A DNA stretch of 64,000 nt from Caldilineales bacterium (GCA_019695115.1 JAIBAP010000021.1:1-64000); one strand, 5' to 3'; positions 1-9,651 are shown, numbered from the stretch's first letter. A program made the numbers and translations. Notes: generated by a model not told the origin, from the letters alone.

Positions 1-360
1 CCCCACGCCGACCACGCGCCCCACCAACACCCCCACGCCGACCACGCGCCCCACCAACACCCCCACGCCGACCACGCGCCCCACCAACACCCCCACGCCC
101 ACCACGCGCCCCACCAACACCCCCACGCCCACCACCCGCCCCACCAACACACCGACGCCGACCACCCGTCCCACTAACACCCCCACGCCGACCACCCGTC
201 CCACTAACACCCCCACGCCGACCACCCGTCCCACTAACACCCCCACGCCGACCACCCGCCCCACCAACACGCCGACGCCGACCACCCGCCCCACCAACAC
301 GCCGACGCCGACCACGCGTCCCACTGATACACCCACACCGACCACTCGTCCCACCAACAC
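1..360 (+). repeat. 30-bp coding tandem repeat, 12 units
   Basis: Twelve consecutive 30-bp units encode [10 protein letters not shown] with few substitutions (one unit has TDT). Neighbouring units share third-position variants, which suggests recent unequal-crossover expansion. The array continues beyond the left edge. It is coding, so it is not a CRISPR or a non-coding satellite. Confidence 0.95.
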
Positions 361-808
361 CCCAACACCTACACCCCTCTCTGGCCCAAAGCCAGGATTC
401 TGGAAGGACACGGTCAATGCAGGCGCTATCGAGTTCACCGTCACATCTGATCGAGCCTATGTCCACAACTTTGCTGTCTATATTTCGGTGGTCGGCTGCG
501 GAAGCTACAAGATCACGCGCAGCACTGACGCTCCGATAAGCAACAATCATTTTTCAGCTTCGGGCGCCTTCTACTTCAATGGCACATTCACTAGTGAGAC
601 TATTAGCAGTGGCACCTGGGGCTTGTACAACTTCTACATTCTTGGCTGCGGCTATTTGACCGGCGGCCCCTATGCTTTTGCAGCAACATGGCAACACACC
701 GCTTCCGCGCCCGACTCTCCCGCCTCCGACATTCACTACATGCCCATCCAGGCCGTCGAACACGCTGACGATGGCCTGAGACAAGGCGAAAAGGGCGATC
801 TCCCATGA
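2..808 (+). CDS. 3' end of a repeat-rich secreted or surface protein (5' truncated)
   Basis: The frame is open from the left edge, so the start lies outside the window. The first ~120 residues are a tandem decapeptide repeat of the type [10 protein letters not shown], and the last ~145 residues form a non-repetitive domain beginning near [18 protein letters not shown]. That domain is rich in aromatic residues and beta-strand-like, with cysteines in CGSYK and GCGYL. I do not recognise its family. The P/T repeat is a typical extracellular linker, so export is likely but the signal peptide would be upstream. Its stop overlaps the start of the next gene (ATGA), which suggests cotranscription with the secreted glycosidase. 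No enzymatic function can be assigned. Confidence 0.75.
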   Translation, partial: PTPTTRPTNTPTPTTRPTNTPTPTTRPTNTPTPTTRPTNTPTPTTRPTNTPTPTTRPTNTPTPTTRPTNTPTPTTRPTNTPTPTTRPTNTPTPTTRPTNTPTPTTRPTDTPTPTTRPTNTPTPTPLSGPKPGFWKDTVNAGAIEFTVTSDRAYVHNFAVYISVVGCGSYKITRSTDAPISNNHFSASGAFYFNGTFTSETISSGTWGLYNFYILGCGYLTGGPYAFAATWQHTASAPDSPASDIHYMPIQAVEHADDGLRQGEKGDLP

Positions 809-3690
809 AACACCTCTCCCTTGCCCTCCTCCTCTGCCTGACCCTGCTGGCTCTCCTAAACAGCGCAATCAGCGCCGGCGCGCCGGCCACAGCCCCAGGT
901 GCCAGCCCCGATGCGGCCAATCTCATCCGCAACGGCAGCTTCGAAAACGGCCTCCAGAACTGGCAACTCGGGCTCGCACCCGAACAGGGAGCGACCGGGC
1001 GCTTGGGCATGGATTCCACGACCAAAACCCACGGGCTGGTATCGGCGCGGGCCACTATCACACGCACCAAGAGCGACGCGCCCGATTGGGCCGTCAATCT
1101 CAACCAGGGCGGCCTCGCCCTGCAGGCCCAGCGCCGCTACCTGCTCTCGTTCTGGGCCAAATCAACCGGCCAGCGCTGGTTCATGGGCGCCATGCTGGGA
1201 GGCCAGCGCAGCCCGCTCATCGTGCTCGGCCCCGCTTGGCGCCGCTACGAGGCCGCTTTCATCTTCACCCAGTCCAACCCCAATGCCACTCTCGAGTTCT
1301 ACCTGGCCGGCGAGCCTGAAACGATGTGGGTGGACGACATTCAGCTTGTGGCGGTCCCACACGAAGTCTGGCCCGACATAAGCACGCAAAAGGTGGGGGC
1401 GCAGAAGCAGTTGGTTGCCGGCTCCGGCGTGGCCCCCTTCACCTGGCGCAGCAGCAACAACGCCGTGGGCGTGGTCGCCGCCAGCGGCCAACCGACCACC
1501 ACCTTCAGCGCCCACGCGCCCGGCAGCGCCATCGTCACCGTCACCGACAGCCGCGGCATCACCGGCGCCGCCCAGATCACCGTCATCGACCGCAGCCAGA
1601 TCACGGTCAATGCCAACACCTTCGTGCGCAGGATACCGGCATCGTCCTTTGGCAGCAGCGAGGGCGGCTACTGCAACCAGGCGTGGGGCAGCCTGCTGGC
1701 CAATCCCAACTACGTGGCCGCGGTGCGCGAGCGAGGCGTCACCTTCCTGCGCTTCCCCAATTGCGATGCGAACATCTATGATCCTCGAAACCCAGGCGGC
1801 GTCACTACGGATGAAATCATCGACTTCGCCGTCGCTGCCGGCATCCCTGACCTGATGTTGACGGCCAATGTTACCACGCTCGATAAGACCGTCGCTGCCG
1901 ACTGGGTGGGCGGCACCCGGGATCGGCCGGTGCGCGTGGATTATTGGGAGTTGGGCAACGAAATCTGGGATCCGGTCGACCGGGGCCTCATGACACAGGA
2001 GGAGTACATTCGCAATATCTGCGAATGGTCGGCGGCCATGAAGGCGGTCGATCCGGCGATCAAGATCGGCGCCAGCGTGAAATCGCTGACGCCGCCCTTC
2101 CCCCAGCAGTACTGGAACGGGCCGATCTTGCAGCAGACGGCCCAATGCCTGGATTTCCTGGCCGTCCATCCCTATGTCGATGTCGATCCGGTCCTGAACC
2201 GCGCCCGCGCCTGGGATTTCGCTGTCAACGACGGCGATGGCGCCCGCGCAAACTACCTTCGGGTGACCGACACCGCCGCCAACGGCGCTGCCTCCTTGCG
2301 GGTCAGCGTCACCACCCTGGCGCCGCAACAGATCGATTGGCAGGTTCAACTAGACCAGACGCGCATCCAGGTCATTTCCGGCGCGACCTATCTGCTGAGC
2401 TTCTGGGCCAAAGCCTCGACGGTGAGAGATATACACGTCGTGCTGCAACAAGGAAGGCCCCCCTGGCATGTCTATAGCGGCGTAAGCTTCACCTCGTCCT
2501 TGTCGAACAATTGGCAGCGTTACACCTATTCCTTTACCGCCACCTTGCCAGGCCCGGACGATCCCACCGACGATGGCAAAGACGCCTGGCTGCGCTTTTT
2601 CTTCGGCCACGCGCTGGGCGATGTCTGGCTGGATGACATCTCGTTGACGATCCCACCCAGCGGCGCCAACCTGGTGCGCAACGGCGGCTTCGAGGCCGAG
2701 CCGGGCGCCTTCGACGATCGCACGGCCCAGGCGACGTTCACCCGCATCTGGGGCCTGCATCCTGTCAGTGATCTGCGCGGCGAAATCCGAGACTACGCGC
2801 CTGCGAGATCCAGCGCTATCGAAATCCAGGCCAGCGAGTGGAATCTGTGGTACGACCTCAGCGACAACGGCAGGTGGGGCAACCTGGACCGTAGGATCGA
2901 TGAGACATTGTTCGAGGCTGTGCTGGGGACCGATCTCTTCTGGGATCTCGTCCGCGAAGGCGTGGATGGCGCTATGATCTGGTCGCTCGTCGGCTTGCCG
3001 TGGCTTGACCTGGCAGCCTCGCCCAACGCGCCCCGCGACGCCCAGCACGAAATGGTGATGATGAACCGCCAACGCTCCGGCCCATTGCTCTTGGATAGCC
3101 GCGTGGTTGGCCCCACCTACGAGGACACAATCATCGACGCCTCCTACAAATGGTTTACCTACACGCAACGTTTCTCCGGCATCCCGTATCTCTCGGCCTA
3201 CGCCACCAAGACCGATAACGGTCACAAACTCTTCCTGATCGTCACCAACAAGAACTCGGCGCCGGAGCCGGCCGACATCACCATCGATGGTTTCGTGCCC
3301 ACCACAAGGGCAGTCGTCTGGCAGATGGCCGGCCCCGACTACAGCGACCGCACTGTGCGCCCCACAATCACTGCGATCCCTAACGCCGGTCGCTCCTTCG
3401 CTTACACGTTTCCGGCGCGTTCGGTCACGAACATCGAATTGCTGACATGCACACCGACGCCCACGCCGACGCCCACCCCAACGAACACACCGACCCCAAC
3501 TTCGACTCACACATCTACCTACACTCCAAGCCCGACTCTCCCGCCCACTTCCACAGAAACGCCAACTCCCACCCCAACCATCTCCCCTACCCACACGCTC
3601 ACCCCAACATCCACGCCGACCCTGACGCCTACTTTGTCACCGACGCCGCTGCTCCGCCTGTATCTACCCTTGCTCGTGGCGCACGATTGA
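805..3690 (+). CDS. Secreted clan GH-A glycosidase (GH51-like) with two carbohydrate-binding modules
   Basis: This 961-residue protein begins with a clear signal peptide ([18 protein letters not shown]). A CBM4_9-like module follows (about 37-185, starting [11 protein letters not shown]), then a bacterial Ig-like segment (about 190-265) and a TIM-barrel glycosidase. The likely acid/base is E386 in WELGNE and the likely nucleophile is E678 in ASEWN. A second CBM-like domain (about 465-640, including DVWLDDISL and NLVRNGGFE) lies between these two catalytic residues. The C-terminus is a Pro/Thr-rich linker ending in [12 protein letters not shown], probably a surface or sorting tail. WELGNE is typical of arabinofuranosidase-like GH51/GH39 enzymes; the substrate is unknown. 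Its start overlaps the upstream stop (ATGA). Confidence 0.8.
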   Translation: MKHLSLALLLCLTLLALLNSAISAGAPATAPGASPDAANLIRNGSFENGLQNWQLGLAPEQGATGRLGMDSTTKTHGLVSARATITRTKSDAPDWAVNLNQGGLALQAQRRYLLSFWAKSTGQRWFMGAMLGGQRSPLIVLGPAWRRYEAAFIFTQSNPNATLEFYLAGEPETMWVDDIQLVAVPHEVWPDISTQKVGAQKQLVAGSGVAPFTWRSSNNAVGVVAASGQPTTTFSAHAPGSAIVTVTDSRGITGAAQITVIDRSQITVNANTFVRRIPASSFGSSEGGYCNQAWGSLLANPNYVAAVRERGVTFLRFPNCDANIYDPRNPGGVTTDEIIDFAVAAGIPDLMLTANVTTLDKTVAADWVGGTRDRPVRVDYWELGNEIWDPVDRGLMTQEEYIRNICEWSAAMKAVDPAIKIGASVKSLTPPFPQQYWNGPILQQTAQCLDFLAVHPYVDVDPVLNRARAWDFAVNDGDGARANYLRVTDTAANGAASLRVSVTTLAPQQIDWQVQLDQTRIQVISGATYLLSFWAKASTVRDIHVVLQQGRPPWHVYSGVSFTSSLSNNWQRYTYSFTATLPGPDDPTDDGKDAWLRFFFGHALGDVWLDDISLTIPPSGANLVRNGGFEAEPGAFDDRTAQATFTRIWGLHPVSDLRGEIRDYAPARSSAIEIQASEWNLWYDLSDNGRWGNLDRRIDETLFEAVLGTDLFWDLVREGVDGAMIWSLVGLPWLDLAASPNAPRDAQHEMVMMNRQRSGPLLLDSRVVGPTYEDTIIDASYKWFTYTQRFSGIPYLSAYATKTDNGHKLFLIVTNKNSAPEPADITIDGFVPTTRAVVWQMAGPDYSDRTVRPTITAIPNAGRSFAYTFPARSVTNIELLTCTPTPTPTPTPTNTPTPTSTHTSTYTPSPTLPPTSTETPTPTPTISPTHTLTPTSTPTLTPTLSPTPLLRLYLPLLVAHD

Positions 3691-3717
3691 AAGGAAACGA
3701 TCCAGACCAGGAGACAA

Positions 3718-3745
3718 ACAGGCCCCCGCTTGCGCGGGGGCCTGT
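3718..3745. terminator. Perfect 12-bp hairpin between convergent genes
   Basis: Arms 3718-3729 and 3734-3745 are perfect inverted complements (ACAGGCCCCCGC) around a TTGC loop. The hairpin sits between the plus-strand glycosidase stop and the minus-strand substrate-binding protein stop. It has no long T tract, so rho-independent activity is an inference from position and stem strength. Confidence 0.65.
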
Positions 3746-3777
3746 TCGATCACGGATAAAACGGCGGGACGCCTGTG

Positions 3778-4749
3778 TTACTTCGCCAACCACGCCTCCC
3801 ACTTCGCCTGGTTGGCGTCGATCCAGGCCTTGGCCGCCTCGTCCGCCGTCTTCTTGTCCAACTCCACCGCCGCAATCATCCCAATCTGATCCTCGGTCGA
3901 GTAGTTGAAGTTCTTGAGGAAGGCGTAGGCGTCAGGGGCCTTCGTCTTCAGCTCGTTGCTGAAGATCTTGTACAGCACATCTTCGGGATAGTCACAATCC
4001 ACGCCCTTGTCCGCCGCCTTGGCATAGCATTCATCCGAATAGGGCGGCAGTTGCACCGGCGCCAGGTCATACTTGGCGTGGATCGAGTGCGGCGTCCAGA
4101 AATAGAACAAGATCGGTTCCTGGCGGCTGTAAGCCGAATCGAGCGCGGCCAGCAGCGCCTGCTCGGAACCGGCCACCACCACCTGCATCGGCAGACCCAG
4201 GTTGGCGATGATCTGGTCGTCGTACTGGACAAAACTGGGATCGCCGGCCAGGAACTGCCCCTTGTCGCCGGTTTCGGCGGTGGCGAACAGCTTGGCCAGA
4301 TCGGGATTCTTGAACCCTTCCCACGTCGCCAGTTCAGGGTGCTGGTCTACCACATATTTCGGTTCGTACCAGGAAATCTTGCCGACCACGCCCAGGGGAC
4401 CGCCATCCTCGATGGCCTTCTGCTTGTCGATGTACTCGGCCTTGTCCGCAGCATGGCCCGAGGGCCACACCTCCAGACTGGCATCCAGGTCGCCCTTGGC
4501 TAACCCGGCCCAGGTGGCATTCTCATCCAGATCGACAACATCGACCTTGTAACCCAGCTTCTCGGTCAGCAGCGCCTTCGCCACGGCCACATTCACGGCT
4601 GAGCCTGACCAGGGATTGACCGCTAACTTGAGCGTTGGCTTCTCAGCCGCCTGCTCGGCAGCCTGCTGACCGCCGCAGGCTGCCAACACGAAGACAGCCA
4701 GCATCAGGGCCGCCAACAACAAATACCAGCGAAACGAGAGTTTGTTCAT
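3778..4749 (-). CDS. Glycine betaine/proline ABC transporter substrate-binding lipoprotein (OpuAC/ProX family)
   Basis: The 323-residue protein starts with a lipoprotein signal: a hydrophobic stretch followed by the lipobox LAAC, giving a Cys anchor. The mature part reads KLAVNPWSGSAVNVAVAK and FYFWTPHSIHAKYDL, typical of the OpuAC family, whose aromatic cage binds quaternary ammonium compounds. The role is capture of betaine-like osmolytes outside the membrane. I chose the second of two adjacent ATGs because GGAGGAG sits 6 nt upstream; the longer open frame would need a TTG start inside that ribosome-binding site. No permease or ATPase gene is adjacent, so it is an orphan here. It lies at the 3' edge of the polysaccharide locus and is probably unrelated to it. 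Confidence 0.88.
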   Translation of the reverse strand: MNKLSFRWYLLLAALMLAVFVLAACGGQQAAEQAAEKPTLKLAVNPWSGSAVNVAVAKALLTEKLGYKVDVVDLDENATWAGLAKGDLDASLEVWPSGHAADKAEYIDKQKAIEDGGPLGVVGKISWYEPKYVVDQHPELATWEGFKNPDLAKLFATAETGDKGQFLAGDPSFVQYDDQIIANLGLPMQVVVAGSEQALLAALDSAYSRQEPILFYFWTPHSIHAKYDLAPVQLPPYSDECYAKAADKGVDCDYPEDVLYKIFSNELKTKAPDAYAFLKNFNYSTEDQIGMIAAVELDKKTADEAAKAWIDANQAKWEAWLAK

Positions 4750-4779
4750 CATCTGCTCCTCCAATTAGCAGTGTCGAGA

Positions 4780-4799
4780 GTGATTCAACGGTGAATCAC
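4780..4799. promoter_or_regulatory. Perfect 8-bp inverted repeat upstream of the OpuAC-type gene
   Basis: GTGATTCA and TGAATCAC form a perfect inverted repeat with an ACGG spacer, about 30 bp upstream of the binding-protein start. It could be an operator for that gene or a weak terminator for the operon ending at 4834. No T tract follows, so an operator is slightly favoured. Confidence 0.35.
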
Positions 4800-4833
4800 G
4801 ATACCCTAAGTGTAGACCGTCAGGTGCAAACTG

Positions 4834-5847
4834 TCAATCAACCGCCTCCCCACCCCCTGTCTGCCGCCAGATCCATGGCAGGCCGACGACCATTGGCAGG
4901 CCCAGGACGATGATATGCAACACGATAGCAAAGGCCAGGCCCTGCTCGGCCGGCACATCCGTCAACGACAGCGCCAGCACCGTCAGGCCCTCGAAAACGC
5001 CGATCTGCGCCGGAGCCAGTGGCACGCTCACCCCGCCCAGGATGAACAGCAGCACCAGGGCGGCATTGAGCAAAGTGGCCGGGATGCCAAAGGCCCGAAA
5101 CAGCAGCAGATTGGTCAACAAGGCAAAGGCCCACACCCCCACCGACCAGGCCAACAGCCGCGGCAGCCGCTGACGATGACGTAGCGCCTGCAGACCGTCC
5201 AACAGCCGCGAGATCAGGCTGCTGGCAGAGGCCAACGCCGGCCACCGCCTCCCCAGAGCCGCCAGAGTTCGCTGCATCCAGGGCAGCGCCGCAAACACGC
5301 CCACCCACAGGATGACGCCCACCGCCGCACCCACGAAAACGCCCCGATTCGCCGTCCCTACCCAGGCCGGCAGCACCACATAAGGCAACACCAGCGCCAC
5401 CAGCAGCCCGGTGATGGTCAGGTCGATGACCTTCTCGGCCCCAATGGTGCCTGCGGCCGAGGCTGTGCTGGCCCCGCGATGCCGGCCCATGAAATAGGCG
5501 CGCGAAAGATCGCCGCTGCGCAGCGGCAACAGAAAATTCAGCATCTGCCCGGTCATCAAGGCGCCAAAGACCTGCCAACGCCGGGGCAACGGCTCATCGG
5601 GTGGGAACAGCAGCCGCCAGCGCATGGCCTTGCACAGATTGTTCGATACCACACTCCCCGCGGTCAGCAGCGCCCATCCCACCGACATCTGCCTGAGATA
5701 GGTGACGGCCGTGCCCCAATGAATCTCCCGCGCCAACACAAAGACGGCGATGGCTGCCAGGACGGCGCCCAAAACCAGGCGCAGCAGCCAGCGCCGGTTC
5801 GAGGACGGACGCTCCTTCTTCACACCGGTCACGGTTGTCATCGCCAC
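4834..5847 (-). CDS. Flippase-like integral membrane protein (LPG_synthase_TM / UPF0104 family)
   Basis: A 337-residue protein with about eight hydrophobic segments, for example WLLRLVLGAVLAAIAVFVLA near the N-terminus. It carries the family signature NNLCKAMRWRLLF and MLNFLLPLRSGDLSRAYFMG, matching the membrane domain of lysylphosphatidylglycerol synthases without the soluble aminoacyl-transfer domain. Such stand-alone proteins occur widely next to glycosyltransferases and are thought to move or modify lipid-linked intermediates; that role is inference here. It is the last gene of the tight PglA/C/D/E-like run, 13 bp after the aminotransferase. The listed start is GTG; an ATG two codons later (5841) is equally possible. 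Confidence 0.8.
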   Translation of the reverse strand: MAMTTVTGVKKERPSSNRRWLLRLVLGAVLAAIAVFVLAREIHWGTAVTYLRQMSVGWALLTAGSVVSNNLCKAMRWRLLFPPDEPLPRRWQVFGALMTGQMLNFLLPLRSGDLSRAYFMGRHRGASTASAAGTIGAEKVIDLTITGLLVALVLPYVVLPAWVGTANRGVFVGAAVGVILWVGVFAALPWMQRTLAALGRRWPALASASSLISRLLDGLQALRHRQRLPRLLAWSVGVWAFALLTNLLLFRAFGIPATLLNAALVLLFILGGVSVPLAPAQIGVFEGLTVLALSLTDVPAEQGLAFAIVLHIIVLGLPMVVGLPWIWRQTGGGEAVD

Positions 5848-5860
5848 CCAGCCATTGCCC

Positions 5861-7066
5861 TCAACCCACCACCTTCTTCAACCGGCCGCAGACCCAATCC
5901 ACCTCGTCTTCCGTCATCACGCCCGAGAACGGCAACGCCAACGACACTTGCCCCAATTCCTCGGTGATGGGAAAAGCACCCGGCTCGTAGCCAAAACGCT
6001 GGCGATAGAAAGGCTGAAGATGGATGGGCGAGAAATAGGGGCGGCTGGGGATGCCCACCTTCTCCAGCTCGGTCATCACCTGGTTGCGGCTGGCCGGTGG
6101 GCGCACCCGCACCACATACACGAACCACGACATCCTCGTCGTCGAGGCGGCCACGGTCGGAGTCTGGATCGCCTCCACATCGGCCAGACGCTCCTCGTAC
6201 CAGGCCGCCACCTGCGCCCGCTTGCCCAGCAACTCATCCAGGCGATGGACTTGCACCAGGCCCAGGGCGGCGCTCATCTCGTCCAGCCGGTAGTTGTAGC
6301 CCAGCCGTGAATGATTCAGCCAGGAATCGAACACATCCCGCCCCTGGTTGCGGAGCGAGCGAAACAGGTCGGCCCAGGCATCGTCGTTGGTGACGATGAT
6401 CCCGCCCTCGCCCGTCGTCATCTGCTTGTTAGGATAAAAGGCGAACACCCCCGCCTTGCCGATCACGCCCGTCTCCTGGCCCTGATAGGTGGCGCCGATG
6501 GATTCGCAGGCATCTTCGATCACGGTCAGGCCGTAGGCCTGCGCTGTGGCCATGATGGCATCCATATCGGCAGGTTGCCCGAAGGCATGAACTGGCAAAA
6601 CCGCCTTGAGCAGGCCCTGTCGACCGCCGCTGCGACCATTCCGCAACGCCGGCGGCAGCCATCTGTCCGCGGCCCGCCCGCCCCGGCAGAGGTCGGCCGC
6701 CGCCTCCGCCGCCCGGGCGGCGTCGATATTGCCGGTGACCGGGTCGACATCGACAAAGATCGGCACGCCGCGCTCGTAGAGGACGACGTTGGACGAAGCC
6801 ACGAACGAAAACGGCGTCGTGATCACCAGGTCACCCTCGCCGATGCCGGCGGCGATCACGGTCAGGTGCAGCCCGCTGGTGCCGGAATTGACGGCGATGG
6901 CGTGGGCCGCGCCCACATAATGCGCCAGCGCCTGCTCGAAGGCCACGATCTTGGGGCCGAGGCTAAGAAAGCGCGACTCCAGCACCGACATCACCGCCGC
7001 ACGTTCGGCGGCGGTGATGTCGGGCGACGACATGCCAATATCGATGTAATCACTCAAAGTAGTCAT
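5861..7066 (-). CDS. PLP-dependent UDP-sugar aminotransferase (DegT/DnrJ/EryC1 family, PglE-like)
   Basis: A 401-residue sugar aminotransferase. The PLP lysine is K214 in YPNKQMTTGEGG, and GTSGLHLTVIAAGIGEGD, VIEDACESIG and NYRLDEMSAALGLVQ are classic family motifs. It would aminate a 4-keto-6-deoxy nucleotide sugar. Position between PglD- and PglC-like genes suggests UDP-4-amino sugar synthesis (bacillosamine-type). I start at 7066 (MTTLSDYIDIGMSSPDI), the family N-terminus; the frame is open upstream into the pglD-like gene. An unusual Arg/Gly-rich insert of roughly 30 residues (DNA about 6600-6720, DLCRGGRAADRW...) interrupts the usual stretch before LPVHAFGQPADM. The 4,6-dehydratase (PglF) that would supply its substrate is not in the window. 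Confidence 0.88.
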   Translation of the reverse strand: MTTLSDYIDIGMSSPDITAAERAAVMSVLESRFLSLGPKIVAFEQALAHYVGAAHAIAVNSGTSGLHLTVIAAGIGEGDLVITTPFSFVASSNVVLYERGVPIFVDVDPVTGNIDAARAAEAAADLCRGGRAADRWLPPALRNGRSGGRQGLLKAVLPVHAFGQPADMDAIMATAQAYGLTVIEDACESIGATYQGQETGVIGKAGVFAFYPNKQMTTGEGGIIVTNDDAWADLFRSLRNQGRDVFDSWLNHSRLGYNYRLDEMSAALGLVQVHRLDELLGKRAQVAAWYEERLADVEAIQTPTVAASTTRMSWFVYVVRVRPPASRNQVMTELEKVGIPSRPYFSPIHLQPFYRQRFGYEPGAFPITEELGQVSLALPFSGVMTEDEVDWVCGRLKKVVG

Positions 7067-7073
7067 AAGCCAA

Positions 7074-7742
7074 TCATACCTCATCCACAGCCAAACGGCG
7101 GCGGCCAAGCGGGCGCGCCGGCACCCCGGCCACGGTCTCGCCCGGCGGAACATCGGTGATCACGGCCGCACCGGCCCCCACCACCGCCCATTCTCCCACC
7201 CGGCGGCGAGGCGAGACGACCGCCCCAATCCCTACCAGCGCTCCCTCGCCCACCCACACTTCGCCGCCCAGGTGCGCGCCCGGAGCGATGTGGGCATGGT
7301 CGCCCACCCGGTTGTGGTGATCGACCGTGCAGCCGGTGTTGAGGATGGCGTTGGCGCCGATGCTGCTGGCGGGGTTGACGATGGCCCCGGCGCAGATCAT
7401 GGCCCCCGGCCCGATGATGACATCCGGGGCGATGATGCTGCGCGGGTGCCGGGCGACGGCGAAACACTCGCCCGCCGCCTGCAAACGCGAAAAAAGACGC
7501 TGCCGGGTGTCATTATCGCCGATGGCGACGATGACGGCCTCGTGTGGGATGGCGGCAAGATCCTCGATGCCGCCCAGCACCGGCAGCCCCTGGATCAGCG
7601 CCCCGCGCAGACCGGGCGCGTCATCCAAAAAGCCCACTGGCTCGATCTCGTCGCCCGCCGCCTGCCGCAAAATATCGGCCACCACCTGGGCATGGCCGCC
7701 CGCCCCCAGGATGAGCACGCGGCGACGGGTGTTCGCGACCAT
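7074..7742 (-). CDS. Sugar O/N-acetyltransferase with left-handed beta-helix (PglD/NeuD family)
   Basis: A 222-residue protein. The N-terminal Rossmann-like domain starts VLILGAGGHAQVVADIL, the signature of PglD/NeuD-type transferases. The C-terminal hexapeptide-repeat beta-helix includes NTGCTVDHHNRVGDHAHIAP, where the DHH histidine is the expected catalytic base, and ends with AAVITDVPPGETVAGVPARP. It probably transfers acetyl from acetyl-CoA to the amino sugar made by the adjacent aminotransferase. The gene is 2 bp downstream of the PglC-like gene and 7 bp upstream of the aminotransferase, so the three are surely cotranscribed. Confidence 0.88.
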   Translation of the reverse strand: MVANTRRRVLILGAGGHAQVVADILRQAAGDEIEPVGFLDDAPGLRGALIQGLPVLGGIEDLAAIPHEAVIVAIGDNDTRQRLFSRLQAAGECFAVARHPRSIIAPDVIIGPGAMICAGAIVNPASSIGANAILNTGCTVDHHNRVGDHAHIAPGAHLGGEVWVGEGALVGIGAVVSPRRRVGEWAVVGAGAAVITDVPPGETVAGVPARPLGRRRLAVDEV

Positions 7743-7744
7743 AC

Positions 7745-8377
7745 TCAGAGCCGACCCCCGGCGCTGTACTCAGCGCCAAATTCCTGCATCGTCGCCTGGC
7801 CTGGTTCGCTGATCCCCTCGCGCTTGAGGATGCGCCACAACGTCATCGCCATGATCTTGAGGTCGAAACAGAAAGACAGGTGATCGACATACCACACATC
7901 CAGGGCGAACTTCTCTTCCCAACTAATGGCATTGCGCCCGTTGACCTGCGCCCAGCCGGTGATGCCCGACCGCACCTCGTGCCGCCGGCGCTGTTCGGGC
8001 GTGTAGCGGTCGAGATATTGCACCAGCAGCGGCCTCGGCCCCACCAGACTCATCTCCCCGGCCAACACGTTGATCAACTCCGGCAGTTCGTCTAGGCTGG
8101 TGCTGCGCAAAAAGCGACCAAAGGGGGTCAGACGGTCGGCGTCGGGCAGCAGGCGGCCTTGCTCGTCGCGGGCGTTGGTCATGCTGCGGAACTTGTAGAG
8201 GTTGAACAGCTTGCCGTCTTTGCCCGGCCGCCGCTGCCGGAAAAGCACCGGTGAGCCGTGATAGTAGCGCACAGCCAGCGCCAGGGCCAGAAAAAGCGGT
8301 GAAAACAGGATCATGGCCGGTGCAGCCACGACCAGATCGAACCAGCGTTTGCCGTGCTGGCGATAGAACCCAGTCAT
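7745..8377 (-). CDS. Initiating phosphoglycosyltransferase (bacterial sugar transferase, PglC-like)
   Basis: A 210-residue monotopic phosphoglycosyltransferase. It has one N-terminal membrane element (FDLVVAAPAMILFSPLFLAL), the conserved FNLYKFRSM, the catalytic Asp-Glu pair in TSLDELPEL, then VGPRPLL and GITGWAQVNGRN. Its job is to move a sugar-phosphate from a UDP-sugar to undecaprenyl phosphate at the cytoplasmic face, starting the repeat unit. It is the short PglC/WcaJ-C-terminal form, not the large multi-membrane form. The start overlaps the upstream glycosyltransferase stop (ATGA). The last residues, GAEYSAGGRL, are encoded by a REP-like palindrome (7760-7777). Confidence 0.93.
   Translation of the reverse strand: MTGFYRQHGKRWFDLVVAAPAMILFSPLFLALALAVRYYHGSPVLFRQRRPGKDGKLFNLYKFRSMTNARDEQGRLLPDADRLTPFGRFLRSTSLDELPELINVLAGEMSLVGPRPLLVQYLDRYTPEQRRRHEVRSGITGWAQVNGRNAISWEEKFALDVWYVDHLSFCFDLKIMAMTLWRILKREGISEPGQATMQEFGAEYSAGGRL
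7760..7777. repeat. REP-like palindrome in the 3' end of the pglC-like gene
   Basis: GGCGCTG-TACT-CAGCGCC is a perfect 7-bp inverted repeat with a 4-nt spacer. It encodes the AEYSA part of the C-terminus. Related palindromes occur at 43621-43640, 56312-56327 and 56342-56357. Confidence 0.75.
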
Positions 8378-9651
8378 CCTCGCTCCTGTCGTTTGGCTCT
8401 GGCGCCCAGCCGCTGCAAGAGGGCGGCGAACTGCTCGGCCTGCTGGCGGCGGTCGAAATTCTGCAGGACGTAGCGTCGCGCAGCCTCCCCCATCGCTTTG
8501 GCCCGGTCGGGGGCCGCAGCCAGGCGGGTGATGGCTGCCGCCAGGGCCTCGTCATCGCCCGGCCGCACGAAAATCCCGCCCTGCGCCGCCTCCATCGCCT
8601 GGCGGATGACGCCATCGATGGCCAGGACGGTGGGCCGGCCGGCGGCCATATAGTCGAAGACCTTGTTGGGGTAGCAGGTGCGGAACATGGGGATGTCTTG
8701 CAGGATGGCCACACAGGCATCAGAGGCGGCCAGGACTTCGGGCATGGCCGCTTTGGGCACAGGGCCGGTGAAGGTGACGTTGTCCAGTTGCCACTCGGCT
8801 GTCAGCGCCTCTAGATTGGCCCGCTCCTTGCCATCGCCAACGAGGAGGAAGTGAATGGGCCTGGCATCTCGATCAAAGCGGTCGGAGCGCTGCGAGCGCT
8901 CCGACCGCTCCGACAACCGTTTCGCGGCTTTCAGCAAGGTGGGGATGTCGTTGGCGGCGCCCAGAGCGCCGGCATAGGTGACGACGAAGCGATCTTCCAG
9001 CCCCCAGGCCCGGCGGAAGCCCTGGCCCTGGTCGGGGTCGGGGTCGAACATGCCGGCCTCGACGCCGTTGGCAATAAAGGTGATCTTGGCGGGCGGGATG
9101 CCTTTTGCGATCAGATAGTCGCGATAGGCCGGGGAGTTGACCAGGAGATGGGTGGAGCGGGCGTAGAGGAAGCGTTCGAGCCAGCGCGCCAGGACGATGA
9201 CGATGGGGTTTTTCAGCACCCCCATGTCGATGGCGAATTCAGGCCAGAGGTCGCGCACTTCCAACAAGAAGGGCCGCCGCCGCACCGCCGCTGTCGCCCA
9301 GGCCGAGACCGCCTGGAAAATGGGCGGGGTGGTGCCCATCACCACATCGGCGGGGCCGGAACGCAGAGCCAGCCAACCCGACGTGATCATGAAATTTAGG
9401 AAGGCTATGATACGCCAGACAAAGCTGCGGTGCAAAGTGGCGGGCGTGTAAGCGCGCAACACCCGCACCCCATCGTAGTCCTCGACGCCCGCCCGGCCCG
9501 AAGTCTGGCCAGAGAGATAGCTGACCGGGCTGGCGACGACGGTGAAGCGGATGCCGTGCTCGTCGGCGCAGTGTCGGGCCAGTTCGTAGTGGCGAGTGCC
9601 GCCGGCCTCGCCGGGACCGACGAAGGCCTGGTGGATGAGGAGGACGCGCAT
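8374..9651 (-). CDS. Glycosyltransferase family 4 (GT-B fold)
   Basis: A 425-residue GT4 glycosyltransferase. The N-terminal acceptor domain begins RVLLIHQAFVGPGEAGGTRH. The nucleotide-sugar half has VVTYAGALGAANDIPTLLKA, FLLVGDGKERANLEAL and the late acidic motif near EAAQGGIFVRPGDDEALAAA. It resembles WbuB/PglA-type transferases that add the second sugar to a lipid-linked unit. It directly precedes and overlaps the PglC-like gene by 4 bp, so it probably acts early in repeat-unit assembly. A short low-complexity stretch (SERSERSQRSDRFDRD) lies near residue 245. The donor and linkage cannot be read from sequence. Confidence 0.88.
   Translation of the reverse strand: MRVLLIHQAFVGPGEAGGTRHYELARHCADEHGIRFTVVASPVSYLSGQTSGRAGVEDYDGVRVLRAYTPATLHRSFVWRIIAFLNFMITSGWLALRSGPADVVMGTTPPIFQAVSAWATAAVRRRPFLLEVRDLWPEFAIDMGVLKNPIVIVLARWLERFLYARSTHLLVNSPAYRDYLIAKGIPPAKITFIANGVEAGMFDPDPDQGQGFRRAWGLEDRFVVTYAGALGAANDIPTLLKAAKRLSERSERSQRSDRFDRDARPIHFLLVGDGKERANLEALTAEWQLDNVTFTGPVPKAAMPEVLAASDACVAILQDIPMFRTCYPNKVFDYMAAGRPTVLAIDGVIRQAMEAAQGGIFVRPGDDEALAAAITRLAAAPDRAKAMGEAARRYVLQNFDRRQQAEQFAALLQRLGARAKRQERG

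Noticed and set aside
1-360. CRISPR-like regular 30-bp repeat array
   Set aside because: There are no unique spacers; the units are contiguous and encode a Pro/Thr decapeptide in frame.
1162-2349. Long minus-strand open frames opposite the GH gene
   Set aside because: They are G+C-driven shadows with no recognisable motifs, fully overlapping a well-supported coding region.
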